Part shown: piece after piece, positions 21,951-28,844 of the stretch | Position numbering within the stretch: position 1 is the stretch's first letter | Layout: each line of letters begins with the position of its first letter | From: an uncultured Lachnospiraceae bacterium | GTDB lineage: Bacteria; Bacillota; Clostridia; Lachnospirales; Lachnospiraceae | Length of the DNA stretch: 28,849 nucleotides | NCBI GenBank assembly: GCA_934418125.1 | Contig: CAKRWT010000027.1 | Span: 1-28,849, forward strand | Reading direction: 5' to 3' | Position numbers and translations under genes: made by a program | Notes under the pieces: generated by a model | Seen by the model: only the letters and a program-made list of their open reading frames with translations | Databases searched by the model: none | What the model was told of the DNA's origin: nothing

Positions 21951-23774
21951 ATGGGAATGAAAATTTCTGGTAAGGGGAAGCTTCCGAAAGTAACGAAAGC
22001 GGCAAAGAATGAAAAGACTGCGATTAAGACGGCAAAGCCGCGCAAGCGTTCTAAGACTGCCGGAAAGAAACAGAGAAAATTTTCTTTTTCGAATAAACTT
22101 TTAGTCTTGTTTGGTGTACCATTGATTATCATTGGGGTTACCGTAGCGTCACTGAGTACCGTGACGCTGCGAAATAATTTATACACAGAAATTCAAAGTG
22201 GTCTGCATCTTGCAGCAGTATCTCTGGAGACGACTTATTCTAAATTGTATGATGGGGATTACAGCAGAGCCCAGTCAGGTGCGCTGTATAAAGGAGATGT
22301 GCAGATTTCCGGAGATTCTACGTTGTTGGATTCTCTACGGGAAAAGGCTGATGTAGAGACAGCGTTCTGCTTTGATGACAGAATTGTATTGACCACATTG
22401 CGCATGGTAACAGGAGCCAGGGCGGTGGGACTGCAACTGGATGCGGATATTTGTGAGAGGGTAAAAGCAGGTGAAACTGTGTTTGACCCGGCATACGAGC
22501 TGCAGGGAGTACAATACTTTGGCTATTTTCTTCCGTTGCAAAATGAAGATGGAAGTGTAGTTGGTGCGATATTCGCCGGTAAGACGGTAGAACAGGTAAG
22601 CAGGCAGGTGAATCAGGCAATGATTCAGATACTGGCACCTACGATGTGTGTTATGCTGGTATTTCTGTTGTGTGTATTTTTCTTTGCAAAATACCTTACC
22701 AAGAATATGAAGAAGACAAGAAGGTTTTTAGAGAAGGTTTCGGAAGGCGATTTGGTTATTGAGGGGAACGAGAAAAGGGTTAAGAGTACGGATGAAATCG
22801 GGGATATTTATGAAATATCTGTACACCTTCGTAATGAGCTGAGAAACATCGTATCGAATATCAAGGCATCCGGAGATACGATGACAGTATCGGCAACGGA
22901 ACTGATGGATATGTCCAGACACATGCGTAAGAATGCCGGGCAGCTTCATGACAGCCTGGAATCTATCCGGGGGGAGATGACAAATCAGGCTGGGCAGACG
23001 GAGGAGTCGGCAGATAACATTTATAAGATTGGAACCCAGATAGAAAGCATTTCCGATGAAATGAACAGCATGTATGAAACGGTGCATGTCATGTCGGATG
23101 CGGAGAAGAAGTCCAATCAGTTAATGCAGGAATTGAACGTATCCAACGAAGAGATGGTAACGATTACCAATGAGATTGCAAGGCAGATTGATGCCACGGA
23201 TGCATCCGTACAGTCCATCCAGCAGACCATTGATATCATTCATGACATTGCGGATGAGACAAACCTGTTATCCATCAATGCAAGCATCGAGGCGGCTCAT
23301 GCAGGCGCATCGGGAAGAGGCTTTGCGGTTATTGCCGAGCAGATTAACAAGCTGGCAAGTATGTCTGCGGAGAATGCCAAGAATGTAGAAGATGCACTGG
23401 CAGCCTTAAAGGCAGATTCCCAAAGTGTGGTTGTGACGATGTCAGAGGTAACCAGGCGGGTGGACAGCCAGAATGAGAAGCTGACAGAATCCATGAGTAA
23501 TTTTGAAGCGGTTGCCCGGGGCGTGGAGTCTTCCCAGGAAGTGGTGGGAAGAATCAGTCAGCGGGTAGAAGAACTGCATCAGGCAAAAGAAGGCGTATTA
23601 GCCTGCGTAACAGTATTGTCAGAGGTGGCAGAGAAGCTGGTGGAGAGCACCGGGCCGATTGCAGACACGGCAGGTGAGATGGAAAACCGTATGAGATTTT
23701 TAGAGGATACGGCGAAGAAACTGGAAGCAGTTTCCGAAAAATTAAACAGTGGACTGGATATCTTCAAATTATAA
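21951..23774 (+). CDS. Methyl-accepting chemotaxis protein with Cache-type sensor
   Basis: A 607-residue chemoreceptor. Residues 1-46 are an unusual cytoplasmic Lys/Arg-rich extension (17 basic, one acidic in 43). TM1 is about 47-70, the extracellular single-Cache-like sensor 71-222 (DTxxYxxxFPxQNEDGSVVGAIFAG-like end), TM2 about 223-246, then HAMP and a long coiled-coil signalling domain. The conserved tip is at about 431-467 (DIADETNLLSINASIEAAHA, then GRGFAVIAEQINKLA), which contacts CheA/CheW. AAGGAG lies eight bases before ATG 21951. It follows the sugar permeases by 47 bases without a terminator and is ended by the hairpin at 23797-23845, so it probably belongs to the sugar operon. The ligand is unproven. 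Confidence 0.9.
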   Translation: MGMKISGKGKLPKVTKAAKNEKTAIKTAKPRKRSKTAGKKQRKFSFSNKLLVLFGVPLIIIGVTVASLSTVTLRNNLYTEIQSGLHLAAVSLETTYSKLYDGDYSRAQSGALYKGDVQISGDSTLLDSLREKADVETAFCFDDRIVLTTLRMVTGARAVGLQLDADICERVKAGETVFDPAYELQGVQYFGYFLPLQNEDGSVVGAIFAGKTVEQVSRQVNQAMIQILAPTMCVMLVFLLCVFFFAKYLTKNMKKTRRFLEKVSEGDLVIEGNEKRVKSTDEIGDIYEISVHLRNELRNIVSNIKASGDTMTVSATELMDMSRHMRKNAGQLHDSLESIRGEMTNQAGQTEESADNIYKIGTQIESISDEMNSMYETVHVMSDAEKKSNQLMQELNVSNEEMVTITNEIARQIDATDASVQSIQQTIDIIHDIADETNLLSINASIEAAHAGASGRGFAVIAEQINKLASMSAENAKNVEDALAALKADSQSVVVTMSEVTRRVDSQNEKLTESMSNFEAVARGVESSQEVVGRISQRVEELHQAKEGVLACVTVLSEVAEKLVESTGPIADTAGEMENRMRFLEDTAKKLEAVSEKLNSGLDIFKL

Positions 23775-23796
23775 GAACGATTGACAGTTGTATAAT

Positions 23797-23845
23797 GGGG
23801 GCAGAGTATGCTATATATTTAATAGGGCATATCTGACCCCGTTTT
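23797..23845 (+). terminator. Probable terminator of the sugar/chemoreceptor operon
   Basis: GGGG-CAGA-TATGC pairs with GCATA-TCTG-CCCC with one mismatch and one bulged G around an AT-rich loop, followed by GTTTTC. The stem is long, although the T run is short. Confidence 0.65.
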
Positions 23846-23911
23846 CGATGGAAAAATTTCGCACACAGGATTTGTGCCCGTGCGCACTTGACACAAACCC
23901 GGCATGCGCAA

Positions 23912-23943
23912 AGAGTGTGTGCAGAAAAGAGTGTGTGCAGAAA
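23912..23943. repeat. 16-bp perfect tandem duplication
   Basis: AGAGTGTGTGCAGAAA occurs twice back to back (23912-23927, 23928-23943), ending ten bases before the next start codon and followed by AGAGG. The duplicated AGAG may offer a second, weaker ribosome-binding position. Confidence 0.85.
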
Positions 23944-23953
23944 AGAGGAAAGC

Positions 23954-24346
23954 ATGGCAGCTTCGATTATATTTGACCAAAGCAGATTAAAAGCTTATGA
24001 CGGTATCGTCAGATTGTGTGAGTACGCAGGGAAAAGTGAAGCGTGGTGTAGTGCCCTGTGGGAAGAGATGCTTCTTGACAGGGAATTATACGATGCCTTT
24101 GTCTATTATCTGGAACATCATGCCTTTTCAGAAAACATGAAATGTCAGGGCTATTCGCTGATAGACTGTTATGTATGGCAGATGGAACAGGATAATGTGC
24201 TGCGGGACACTGGTAAGAACACCGCCCAGTGCAATAAAGAAGATATGGTGCTGCGGGCATTTGACTCTATGGTACAGCTGAAAAAGAATCCGGAAGAATA
24301 TCTTAAGAAAATGCAGGAATGGAAAGGCATGGACCAGACCATGTAA
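23954..24346 (+). CDS. Hypothetical protein (130 aa)
   Basis: I do not recognise this protein. It is 130 residues, predicted mostly helical and soluble, with several conserved-looking aromatic positions (AWCSALWEEMLLDRELYDAF, then YSLIDCYVWQME). There is no signal peptide or membrane segment. ATG 23954 follows GAGG by five bases; an upstream in-frame ATG (23888) would add 22 residues translated from the tandem duplication and is rejected. The HAAS/DUF1700 gene starts 15 bases after its stop, so the two are probably cotranscribed. A cytoplasmic adaptor or regulator role is possible but unsupported. Confidence 0.75.
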   Translation: MAASIIFDQSRLKAYDGIVRLCEYAGKSEAWCSALWEEMLLDRELYDAFVYYLEHHAFSENMKCQGYSLIDCYVWQMEQDNVLRDTGKNTAQCNKEDMVLRAFDSMVQLKKNPEEYLKKMQEWKGMDQTM

Positions 24347-24361
24347 CAGGAGACGGACTTT

Positions 24362-24799
24362 ATGAATCGAACAGAATTTATCGACAGATTACAAAGAGCG
24401 CTGGCTGGCACATTAGACAGCAGCCAGGTGGCAGAGAATGTCAGGTATTATCAGGACTACATTAACGGAGAGGTACAGAAAGGGAAGACAGAGGAAGAAG
24501 TGATTGCTTCCCTGGGAGAGCCCAGACTGTTAGCCAAGAGTATTATTGAGGCAAGCAAACGGACAGGCAGCGGGGAAACAGTGCATGAAACTTACGATGA
24601 AGAGTATGGAACAGTTACCGGGGATGAGGTACAGAATGGCAAAACGATAAAAATGCCGGGCTGGCTTCTGACGTTGATTGTGGTTGTTGTGTTACTACTT
24701 GTGATAGGGGTTGTCTTTTCGGTAGTGGGAGTGCTGGCACCGATTATCATTCCGGTACTGGTGGTTATCCTGGTTATCAGACTGATACAAGACAGGTAA
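24362..24799 (+). CDS. HAAS/DUF1700-family membrane protein
   Basis: A 145-residue protein. Residues 1-65 are the HAAS-type domain (MNRTEFIDRLQRAL, then VRYYQDYINGE and EEVIASLGEPRLLAKSI), followed by an acidic linker and one or two strongly hydrophobic segments (about 98-142: WLLTLIVVVVLLLVIGVV, then GVLAPIIIPVLVVILVIRLI). Family members often sit beside PadR-type regulators or act in envelope stress modules; no PadR gene is visible here. AACAGGAGACGG precedes ATG 24362. It is probably cotranscribed with the 130-residue gene upstream. A hairpin follows it. Confidence 0.85.
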   Translation: MNRTEFIDRLQRALAGTLDSSQVAENVRYYQDYINGEVQKGKTEEEVIASLGEPRLLAKSIIEASKRTGSGETVHETYDEEYGTVTGDEVQNGKTIKMPGWLLTLIVVVVLLLVIGVVFSVVGVLAPIIIPVLVVILVIRLIQDR

Positions 24800-24816
24800 A
24801 AAGAATCTGAAAAGTA

Positions 24817-24844
24817 CAATAGACCATTGGGGAATGGTCTATTG
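24817..24844. repeat. 12-bp perfect hairpin with GGGG loop
   Basis: CAATAGACCATT (24817-24828) and AATGGTCTATTG (24833-24844) flank GGGG. No T tract follows on either strand, so it is not a standard terminator, although it may block 3' exonucleases. Confidence 0.75.
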
Positions 24845-24948
24845 AGGGGAGTATAAATAATATATAAGGGTTTTATAAACGAAGATTTGAAGGGGTTCTC
24901 CGCTTATATCTTTATTATATCCAAATTTATAAAAGATGCAACATTAAA

Positions 24949-25023
24949 TAGTACCAAAGTACCAAAAAAATTAGAGCGTATTATTTGGTACTTTTTCATA
25001 AAAGACATAGTACCAAAGTACTA
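24949..25023. promoter_or_regulatory. Repeated TAGTACCAAAGTAC operator-like elements
   Basis: TAGTACCAAAGTAC occurs at 24949-24962 and 25008-25021; the second copy is the centre of the palindrome TAGTAC-CAAA-GTACTA (25008-25023). AAAGTACCAAA (24956-24966) also pairs with TTTGGTACTTT (24984-24994), followed by TT. The rest of the 24800-25103 gap is AT-rich. The pattern resembles FapR-type sites (TTAGTACCTnnTACTAA-like, from memory) but could belong to any dimeric repressor or be a terminator-like structure. Confidence 0.55.
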
Positions 25024-25103
25024 TTCAATGTCTGAATAAGTTGGAAAGAAGTTTCTCATACTATTCCTGTAACACCAACAACCAATATCAGGAGGTATGG
25101 AAA

Positions 25104-25259
25104 ATGTCTAAGAACGATTATAACCAGAACAACCAGAATAGTCAGAATGAGAAACAGCAGGACAAATACAACAACTGCAGCCAGAACAGTGCAAAGAACA
25201 GCACAAAAAACAGTTCCGGTAACAATTCCCAGAACAACCAGAAGAACAATCAGCAGTAA
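25104..25259 (+). CDS. Asn/Gln/Ser-rich mini-protein (51 aa)
   Basis: A 51-residue protein with 17 Asn, 10 Gln and 8 Ser, which together make up 35 of 51 residues, plus Lys, two Tyr and one Cys (C25). It has no hydrophobic segment, signal peptide or known domain, and begins MSKNDYNQNNQNSQNEKQQD. AGGAGG lies eight bases before ATG 25104, and a strong terminator follows, so it is a genuine short monocistronic gene. A Gln/Asn-rich composition is known from gamma-type small acid-soluble spore proteins (SspE), used as an amino-acid store in spores, and from prion-like domains. Either is possible; no sequence motif proves it. An in-frame ATG at 25041 lacks a ribosome site. Confidence 0.8.
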   Translation: MSKNDYNQNNQNSQNEKQQDKYNNCSQNSAKNSTKNSSGNNSQNNQKNNQQ

Positions 25260-25270
25260 TCATTTTCCAC

Positions 25271-25296
25271 AAAGGGAGCGGCTTCCGCTCCTTTTT
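25271..25296 (+). terminator. Strong Rho-independent terminator
   Basis: GGAGCGG/CCGCTCC (25275-25281, 25285-25291) with loop CTT is flanked by AAAG and TTTTT. It ends the mini-protein transcript 11 bases after its stop. Confidence 0.92.
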
Positions 25297-25323
25297 GCGT
25301 GCCGGAAATCCGAAGAGAAATGA

Positions 25324-25352
25324 TTGACACTGTGCTTCAGACAATTTACAAT
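25324..25352 (+). promoter_or_regulatory. Promoter placing transcription start at the methyltransferase ATG
   Basis: TTGACA (25324-25329) and TACAAT (25347-25352) are exactly 17 bp apart. The expected start of transcription, six to seven bases after the -10, coincides with the A of ATG 25359, and no ribosome binding site is present. Confidence 0.72.
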
Positions 25353-25358
25353 GTTTTT

Positions 25359-26507
25359 ATGGAAAAATTAGAGTATATTGTGCCCTGCCATTTTGGGTTA
25401 GAGGCAGTATTAAAGAGAGAAATTACAGATTTGGGATATGAAATTGTATCCGTAGAAGACGGAAGGATTACCTTTGCGGGAGATGCGGCAGCTCTTTGCC
25501 GGGCGAATATATTCCTGCGCAGCGCGGAGAGAGTGCTGGTTAAGATAGGAAGCTTTCACGCAGAGACTTTTGAAGAACTTTTTCAGGGGACAAAGGCACT
25601 TCCCTGGGAAGATTTTATTCCGAAGGATGGCAGGTTCTGGGTAGCGAAAGCTGCCAGTGTGAAGAGTAAGCTGTTCAGTCCGTCTGATATTCAGTCTATT
25701 ATGAAAAAGGCTATGGTGGAGCGCATGAAGCAGGTGCACCGTATAGACTGGTTCCAGGAGGATGGGGAATCCTTTCCGGTACGGGTTTTCCTTATGAAGG
25801 ATGAGGTCACGATAGGACTGGACACGACAGGAGAATCATTACATAAGAGAGGTTATCGTAAGCTGACCGCCAAGGCCCCTATTGCGGAAAACCTGGCAGC
25901 AGCATTGATTATGCTGACACCCTGGAGAGGCAGCCGGATTCTGGTAGACCCTTTCTGCGGCAGTGGAACGATTCCGATAGAGGCAGCTATGATGGCAGCC
26001 CATATAGCACCTGGCGCAAACCGCAGCTTTCTGGCAGAGGGATGGGGACATATTACAGATAAGAAAAACTGGTATCGTGCTATCGACGAGGCAGACAGTC
26101 TGGCAACGCCGGATGTGGAAACGGATATTCAGGGATATGATATTGATGATGAAATGGTATCCATTGCCAGAGCCAATGCAAGGCTTGCTGGTGTGGAGCA
26201 TCTGATTCATTTCCAGAGAAGAGGAGTGGAACAGTTAAGCCATCCAAAGAAATACGGCTTCCTGATTACCAATCCGCCTTATGGAGAACGACTGGAAGAT
26301 AAAAAGAATCTGCCTGCGCTGTACCGGACAATCGGTGAACGGTATATGGCACTGGACAGCTGGTCAATGGGACTGATTACCGCATACGAGCAGGCAGAGC
26401 AGTATATTGGTAAGAAAGCGGATAAGAACCGCAAGATATATAATGGTATGATGAAGACTTATTTCTATCAGTTTATGGGTCCTAAGCCCACTGGAAATGG
26501 AAGATAG
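25359..26507 (+). CDS. RlmL-like class I rRNA methyltransferase (THUMP domain)
   Basis: A 382-residue protein of the YpsC/RlmL-N family. It has an N-terminal ferredoxin-like and THUMP RNA-binding region (about 1-155; LEYIVPCHFGLEAVLKREI) and a C-terminal Rossmann methyltransferase with the SAM-binding loop (LVDPFCGSGTIPIEAA, about 190-205) and catalytic NPPY motif (NPPYGERL, about 305). It is expected to N2-methylate guanosine in 23S rRNA using SAM; older annotations call it an adenine-specific DNA methylase. ATG 25359 matches the family N-terminus. The longer in-frame open sequence upstream (from about 25299) would include the promoter and is rejected. The next gene begins three bases after its stop. 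Confidence 0.88.
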   Translation: MEKLEYIVPCHFGLEAVLKREITDLGYEIVSVEDGRITFAGDAAALCRANIFLRSAERVLVKIGSFHAETFEELFQGTKALPWEDFIPKDGRFWVAKAASVKSKLFSPSDIQSIMKKAMVERMKQVHRIDWFQEDGESFPVRVFLMKDEVTIGLDTTGESLHKRGYRKLTAKAPIAENLAAALIMLTPWRGSRILVDPFCGSGTIPIEAAMMAAHIAPGANRSFLAEGWGHITDKKNWYRAIDEADSLATPDVETDIQGYDIDDEMVSIARANARLAGVEHLIHFQRRGVEQLSHPKKYGFLITNPPYGERLEDKKNLPALYRTIGERYMALDSWSMGLITAYEQAEQYIGKKADKNRKIYNGMMKTYFYQFMGPKPTGNGR

Positions 26508-26510
26508 GGT

Positions 26511-27575
26511 ATGGAGCAGCAAAACAGATTGATGAAAAAGGCAGCCCTTTTTGGGAGCCTGTTTATCGTGGCAGCCATGGGAATTATGCTTTACTATTCG
26601 GCACATAAGGTTATTGTGGTAACAGATGTGGCGCAGGATGAAGTAGACTGGAAAGCCTCTGAGGACAGTACCGCTATCACAGATAAAAACCATATTGTTT
26701 TTGAACGGGAAAACAAGCAGCACAGCAAATATTTCCGTATTCCTTTGCCGGAAGACGTGAAGGCAGAAGATGTTACCATTGAGAATCATTATGTAAACCG
26801 TGAATTGCTCGTCTGTATGATTCCGAAGGAAAGAAACGGACAGGAACAGTTCTATGAAAGTCATGCGGTATCCGGTAACTGTGAAAAGGTACTGGATGGG
26901 CAGATTGAGGTGGAGCAGGAACGAATCGGTCTGCGATTTACGCTGACTGACGTATACGAATACCAGAGTGCCTACGAGGATAATGCTCTCTATATAGAGT
27001 TTGTGCAGCCCAAAGAGGTCTATGACAAAATTGTAGTCATAGACCCGGCGTATGGAGGAGAGGAAACCGGACCTGTTGCAGGAAATGCGGATTCCAAGAC
27101 CATTATGCTAAATGTTGCCAAGGCTTTGAAAACGAAGCTGGATGATACGGATATTAAAGTATATTATACCAGGATGGACGATACAGACCCGGATAGTGCA
27201 GAACGGGTAGGGCTTGCCAATACCACTGGTGCAGATATCCTGATCCGGCTGGAAGTAAACACCTCGAAGGAAACACAGACTTATGGTACGGAAGCTGTTT
27301 ATAATGCCCGTTTTTTTATCCCTGGTTTCGGAAATGTGGAACTGGCGGATTTAATCGAGAGGGAAGTAGTAACTGCTATTGGCGGGAAAGCAAATGGGCT
27401 TACACCGGCAGGCGAAGAAGATGAGATTTTGCAGAAGGCTACCGTGCCTGCGGCGACCATCCGTGTGGGATACTTGAGTAATGAGAAGGAACGGGCTTTA
27501 TTGTTGCAGGAAGATTATGCCCGGAGGATTGCGGAAGGAATCTATCAGGCGATTTTGAAGGTTTATGAAGAATAA
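26511..27575 (+). CDS. Membrane-anchored Amidase_3-like protein lacking catalytic residues
   Basis: A 354-residue protein with an N-terminal membrane anchor (about 12-29), a beta-rich extracellular region (30-170; NHYVNRELLVCMIP) and a C-terminal domain with the order and length of N-acetylmuramoyl-L-alanine amidase (Amidase_3; about 173-352). Landmarks include VVIDPAYGGEETGPVAGN, YYTRMDDTDP, ERVGLANTTGADILIRLEVN and RVGYLSNEKERALL. Each expected zinc or catalytic residue is changed: DPGHGG His is Y181, the following Glu is K196 or S195, the SIHAN-type His is E248, and the final Glu (VEVGFLSN) is R318. It is therefore probably an inactive peptidoglycan-binding or regulatory pseudoenzyme. It starts three bases after the methyltransferase stop; RdgB follows. 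Confidence 0.85.
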   Translation: MEQQNRLMKKAALFGSLFIVAAMGIMLYYSAHKVIVVTDVAQDEVDWKASEDSTAITDKNHIVFERENKQHSKYFRIPLPEDVKAEDVTIENHYVNRELLVCMIPKERNGQEQFYESHAVSGNCEKVLDGQIEVEQERIGLRFTLTDVYEYQSAYEDNALYIEFVQPKEVYDKIVVIDPAYGGEETGPVAGNADSKTIMLNVAKALKTKLDDTDIKVYYTRMDDTDPDSAERVGLANTTGADILIRLEVNTSKETQTYGTEAVYNARFFIPGFGNVELADLIEREVVTAIGGKANGLTPAGEEDEILQKATVPAATIRVGYLSNEKERALLLQEDYARRIAEGIYQAILKVYEE

Positions 27576-27586
27576 GGTGGGAGTGT

Positions 27587-28186
27587 ATGGAACAAAAGAT
27601 AATATTTGCCACGGGAAATCAGGGCAAGATGCGTGAAATACGGAAGATTCTGGGAGATATGGGCGTGGAAATCCAGTCCATGAAGGAAGCTGGAATCGAA
27701 CTGGATATTGTAGAGGATGGCAGTACCTTTGAAGAAAATGCTGTTATCAAGGCAAAGGCAGTGGCGGAGCATAGTGATGGCATTGTGCTGGCAGATGACT
27801 CTGGATTGGAAATTGATTATCTGGGAGGAGAACCGGGCATCTATTCTGCCCGGTATCTGGGAGAGGATACCTCTTACCGGATAAAAAACCAGAACCTGAT
27901 AGAGCGTCTGGAAGGAGTACCGGAAGCGGAAAGAACGGCAAGGTTTGTCTGTGCCATTGCGGCAGTTATGCCAGATGGTGAAGTTCTTACCACACAGGGA
28001 GTCATAGAGGGAATCATTTCCCACGAAGAGAAGGGAACGAATGGATTTGGGTATGACCCCATCTTCTATGTACCGGAATATCAGTGTACCACAGCACAGT
28101 TAAGTGACGAACAGAAGAATGAAATCAGCCACCGTGGCAAAGCGCTGGAAGCAATGAAAGAAAAACTGAAGAAAAGGATGTCATAG
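27587..28186 (+). CDS. rdgB: XTP/dITP pyrophosphatase (RdgB/HAM1)
   Basis: A 199-residue house-cleaning nucleotide pyrophosphatase that hydrolyses ITP, dITP and XTP to monophosphates and pyrophosphate, keeping deaminated purines out of DNA and RNA. Diagnostic motifs are present: FATGNQGKMREI (7-18), FEENAVIKAKAV, LADDSGLEIDYLGG (catalytic Asp), PGIYSARY, GTNGFGYDPIF and SHRGKAL. Length is normal. GGTGGGAG precedes ATG 27587. It lies 11 bases after the amidase-like gene and six bases before the phosphoesterase, a pairing common in Clostridia. Confidence 0.95.
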   Translation: MEQKIIFATGNQGKMREIRKILGDMGVEIQSMKEAGIELDIVEDGSTFEENAVIKAKAVAEHSDGIVLADDSGLEIDYLGGEPGIYSARYLGEDTSYRIKNQNLIERLEGVPEAERTARFVCAIAAVMPDGEVLTTQGVIEGIISHEEKGTNGFGYDPIFYVPEYQCTTAQLSDEQKNEISHRGKALEAMKEKLKKRMS

Positions 28187-28191
28187 AACAG

Positions 28192-28671
28192 ATGAGAATA
28201 TTGATTGTAAGTGATACCCATCGAAGAAATGAGAACTTTTTACAGGTCATAGAAACGGAGAACCCTTTTGATTTGGTAATCCATTGCGGAGATGTGGAAG
28301 GAAGCGAGTATGTCATCAGTCAGGCAGCAGGCTGTCCGGTTGAATTTGTACAGGGAAACAACGATTTCTTTTCTGATTTACCGCGGGAGAAAGAACTGAC
28401 CATCGGAAATTATAAGGTATGGGTTCTGCACGGACATAACTATTATGTATCTATGAATTATGAAACAATTAAAAACGAGGCGCTTGACCGTGGCGTGGAC
28501 ATTGTTATGTGTGGGCATACCCACAGACCGGTTGTTGAGACGGACGGAAATCTTACGATTATCAATCCGGGAAGTCTGAGCTATCCGAGACAGGAGAACC
28601 GGCGGCCGAGCTATGTGATAATGGAACTGGATGAAGACGATAAACCGCATTATACTTTGCGCTATTTGTAG
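28192..28671 (+). CDS. YfcE/MJ0936-type metallophosphoesterase
   Basis: A 159-residue calcineurin-like phosphodiesterase. Metal ligands are visible in order: D8-x-H10 (VSDTH), CGD (about 31-34), GNND (about 55-58), the HGH pair (about 80-83) and GHTH (about 103-106). Family members hydrolyse phosphodiesters using Mn or similar metals; the natural substrate is uncertain. It starts six bases after rdgB and ends the operon. No clear hairpin terminator follows; A-rich sequence and the tRNA-Pro promoter come next, so read-through into tRNA-Pro is possible. Confidence 0.92.
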   Translation: MRILIVSDTHRRNENFLQVIETENPFDLVIHCGDVEGSEYVISQAAGCPVEFVQGNNDFFSDLPREKELTIGNYKVWVLHGHNYYVSMNYETIKNEALDRGVDIVMCGHTHRPVVETDGNLTIINPGSLSYPRQENRRPSYVIMELDEDDKPHYTLRYL

Positions 28672-28701
28672 AAAAAAAGTAAAAAAATTTTAAAAAGGTG
28701 T

Positions 28702-28730
28702 TGACAGACCAGAATCTGTATTATATACTA
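28702..28730 (+). promoter_or_regulatory. Promoter of tRNA-Pro
   Basis: TTGACA (28702-28707) and TATACT (28725-28730) are 17 bp apart, about 40 bases before the tRNA 5' end. It is a near-consensus sigma-A promoter. Confidence 0.85.
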
Positions 28731-28769
28731 GGTCTTGCGTTGTGACAAGCAGCGCAAGATATTACAAAA

Positions 28770-28844
28770 CGGGGTGTGGCTCAGCTTGGCTAGAGCGCCT
28801 GGTTTGGGACCAGGAGGTCGCAGGTTCGAATCCTGTCACCCCGA
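28770..28844 (+). tRNA. tRNA-Pro (TGG)
   Basis: The acceptor CGGGGTG pairs perfectly with CACCCCG. The anticodon loop TTTGGGA on a CTGG/CCAG stem gives TGG. The T loop is TTCGAAT and the discriminator base is A28844. The following bases CTTAT show that CCA is not encoded. It has its own promoter; its terminator lies beyond the window. Confidence 0.95.

Noticed and set aside
23781..23796. TTGACA and TATAAT near the chemoreceptor stop
   Set aside because: The two hexamers are only 4 bp apart and do not form a promoter together, and no suitably spaced partner was found for either.
25108..25344. Cys/Ser-rich minus-strand frame
   Set aside because: It is antisense to the Asn/Gln-rich mini-protein and its terminator, with no ribosome site.
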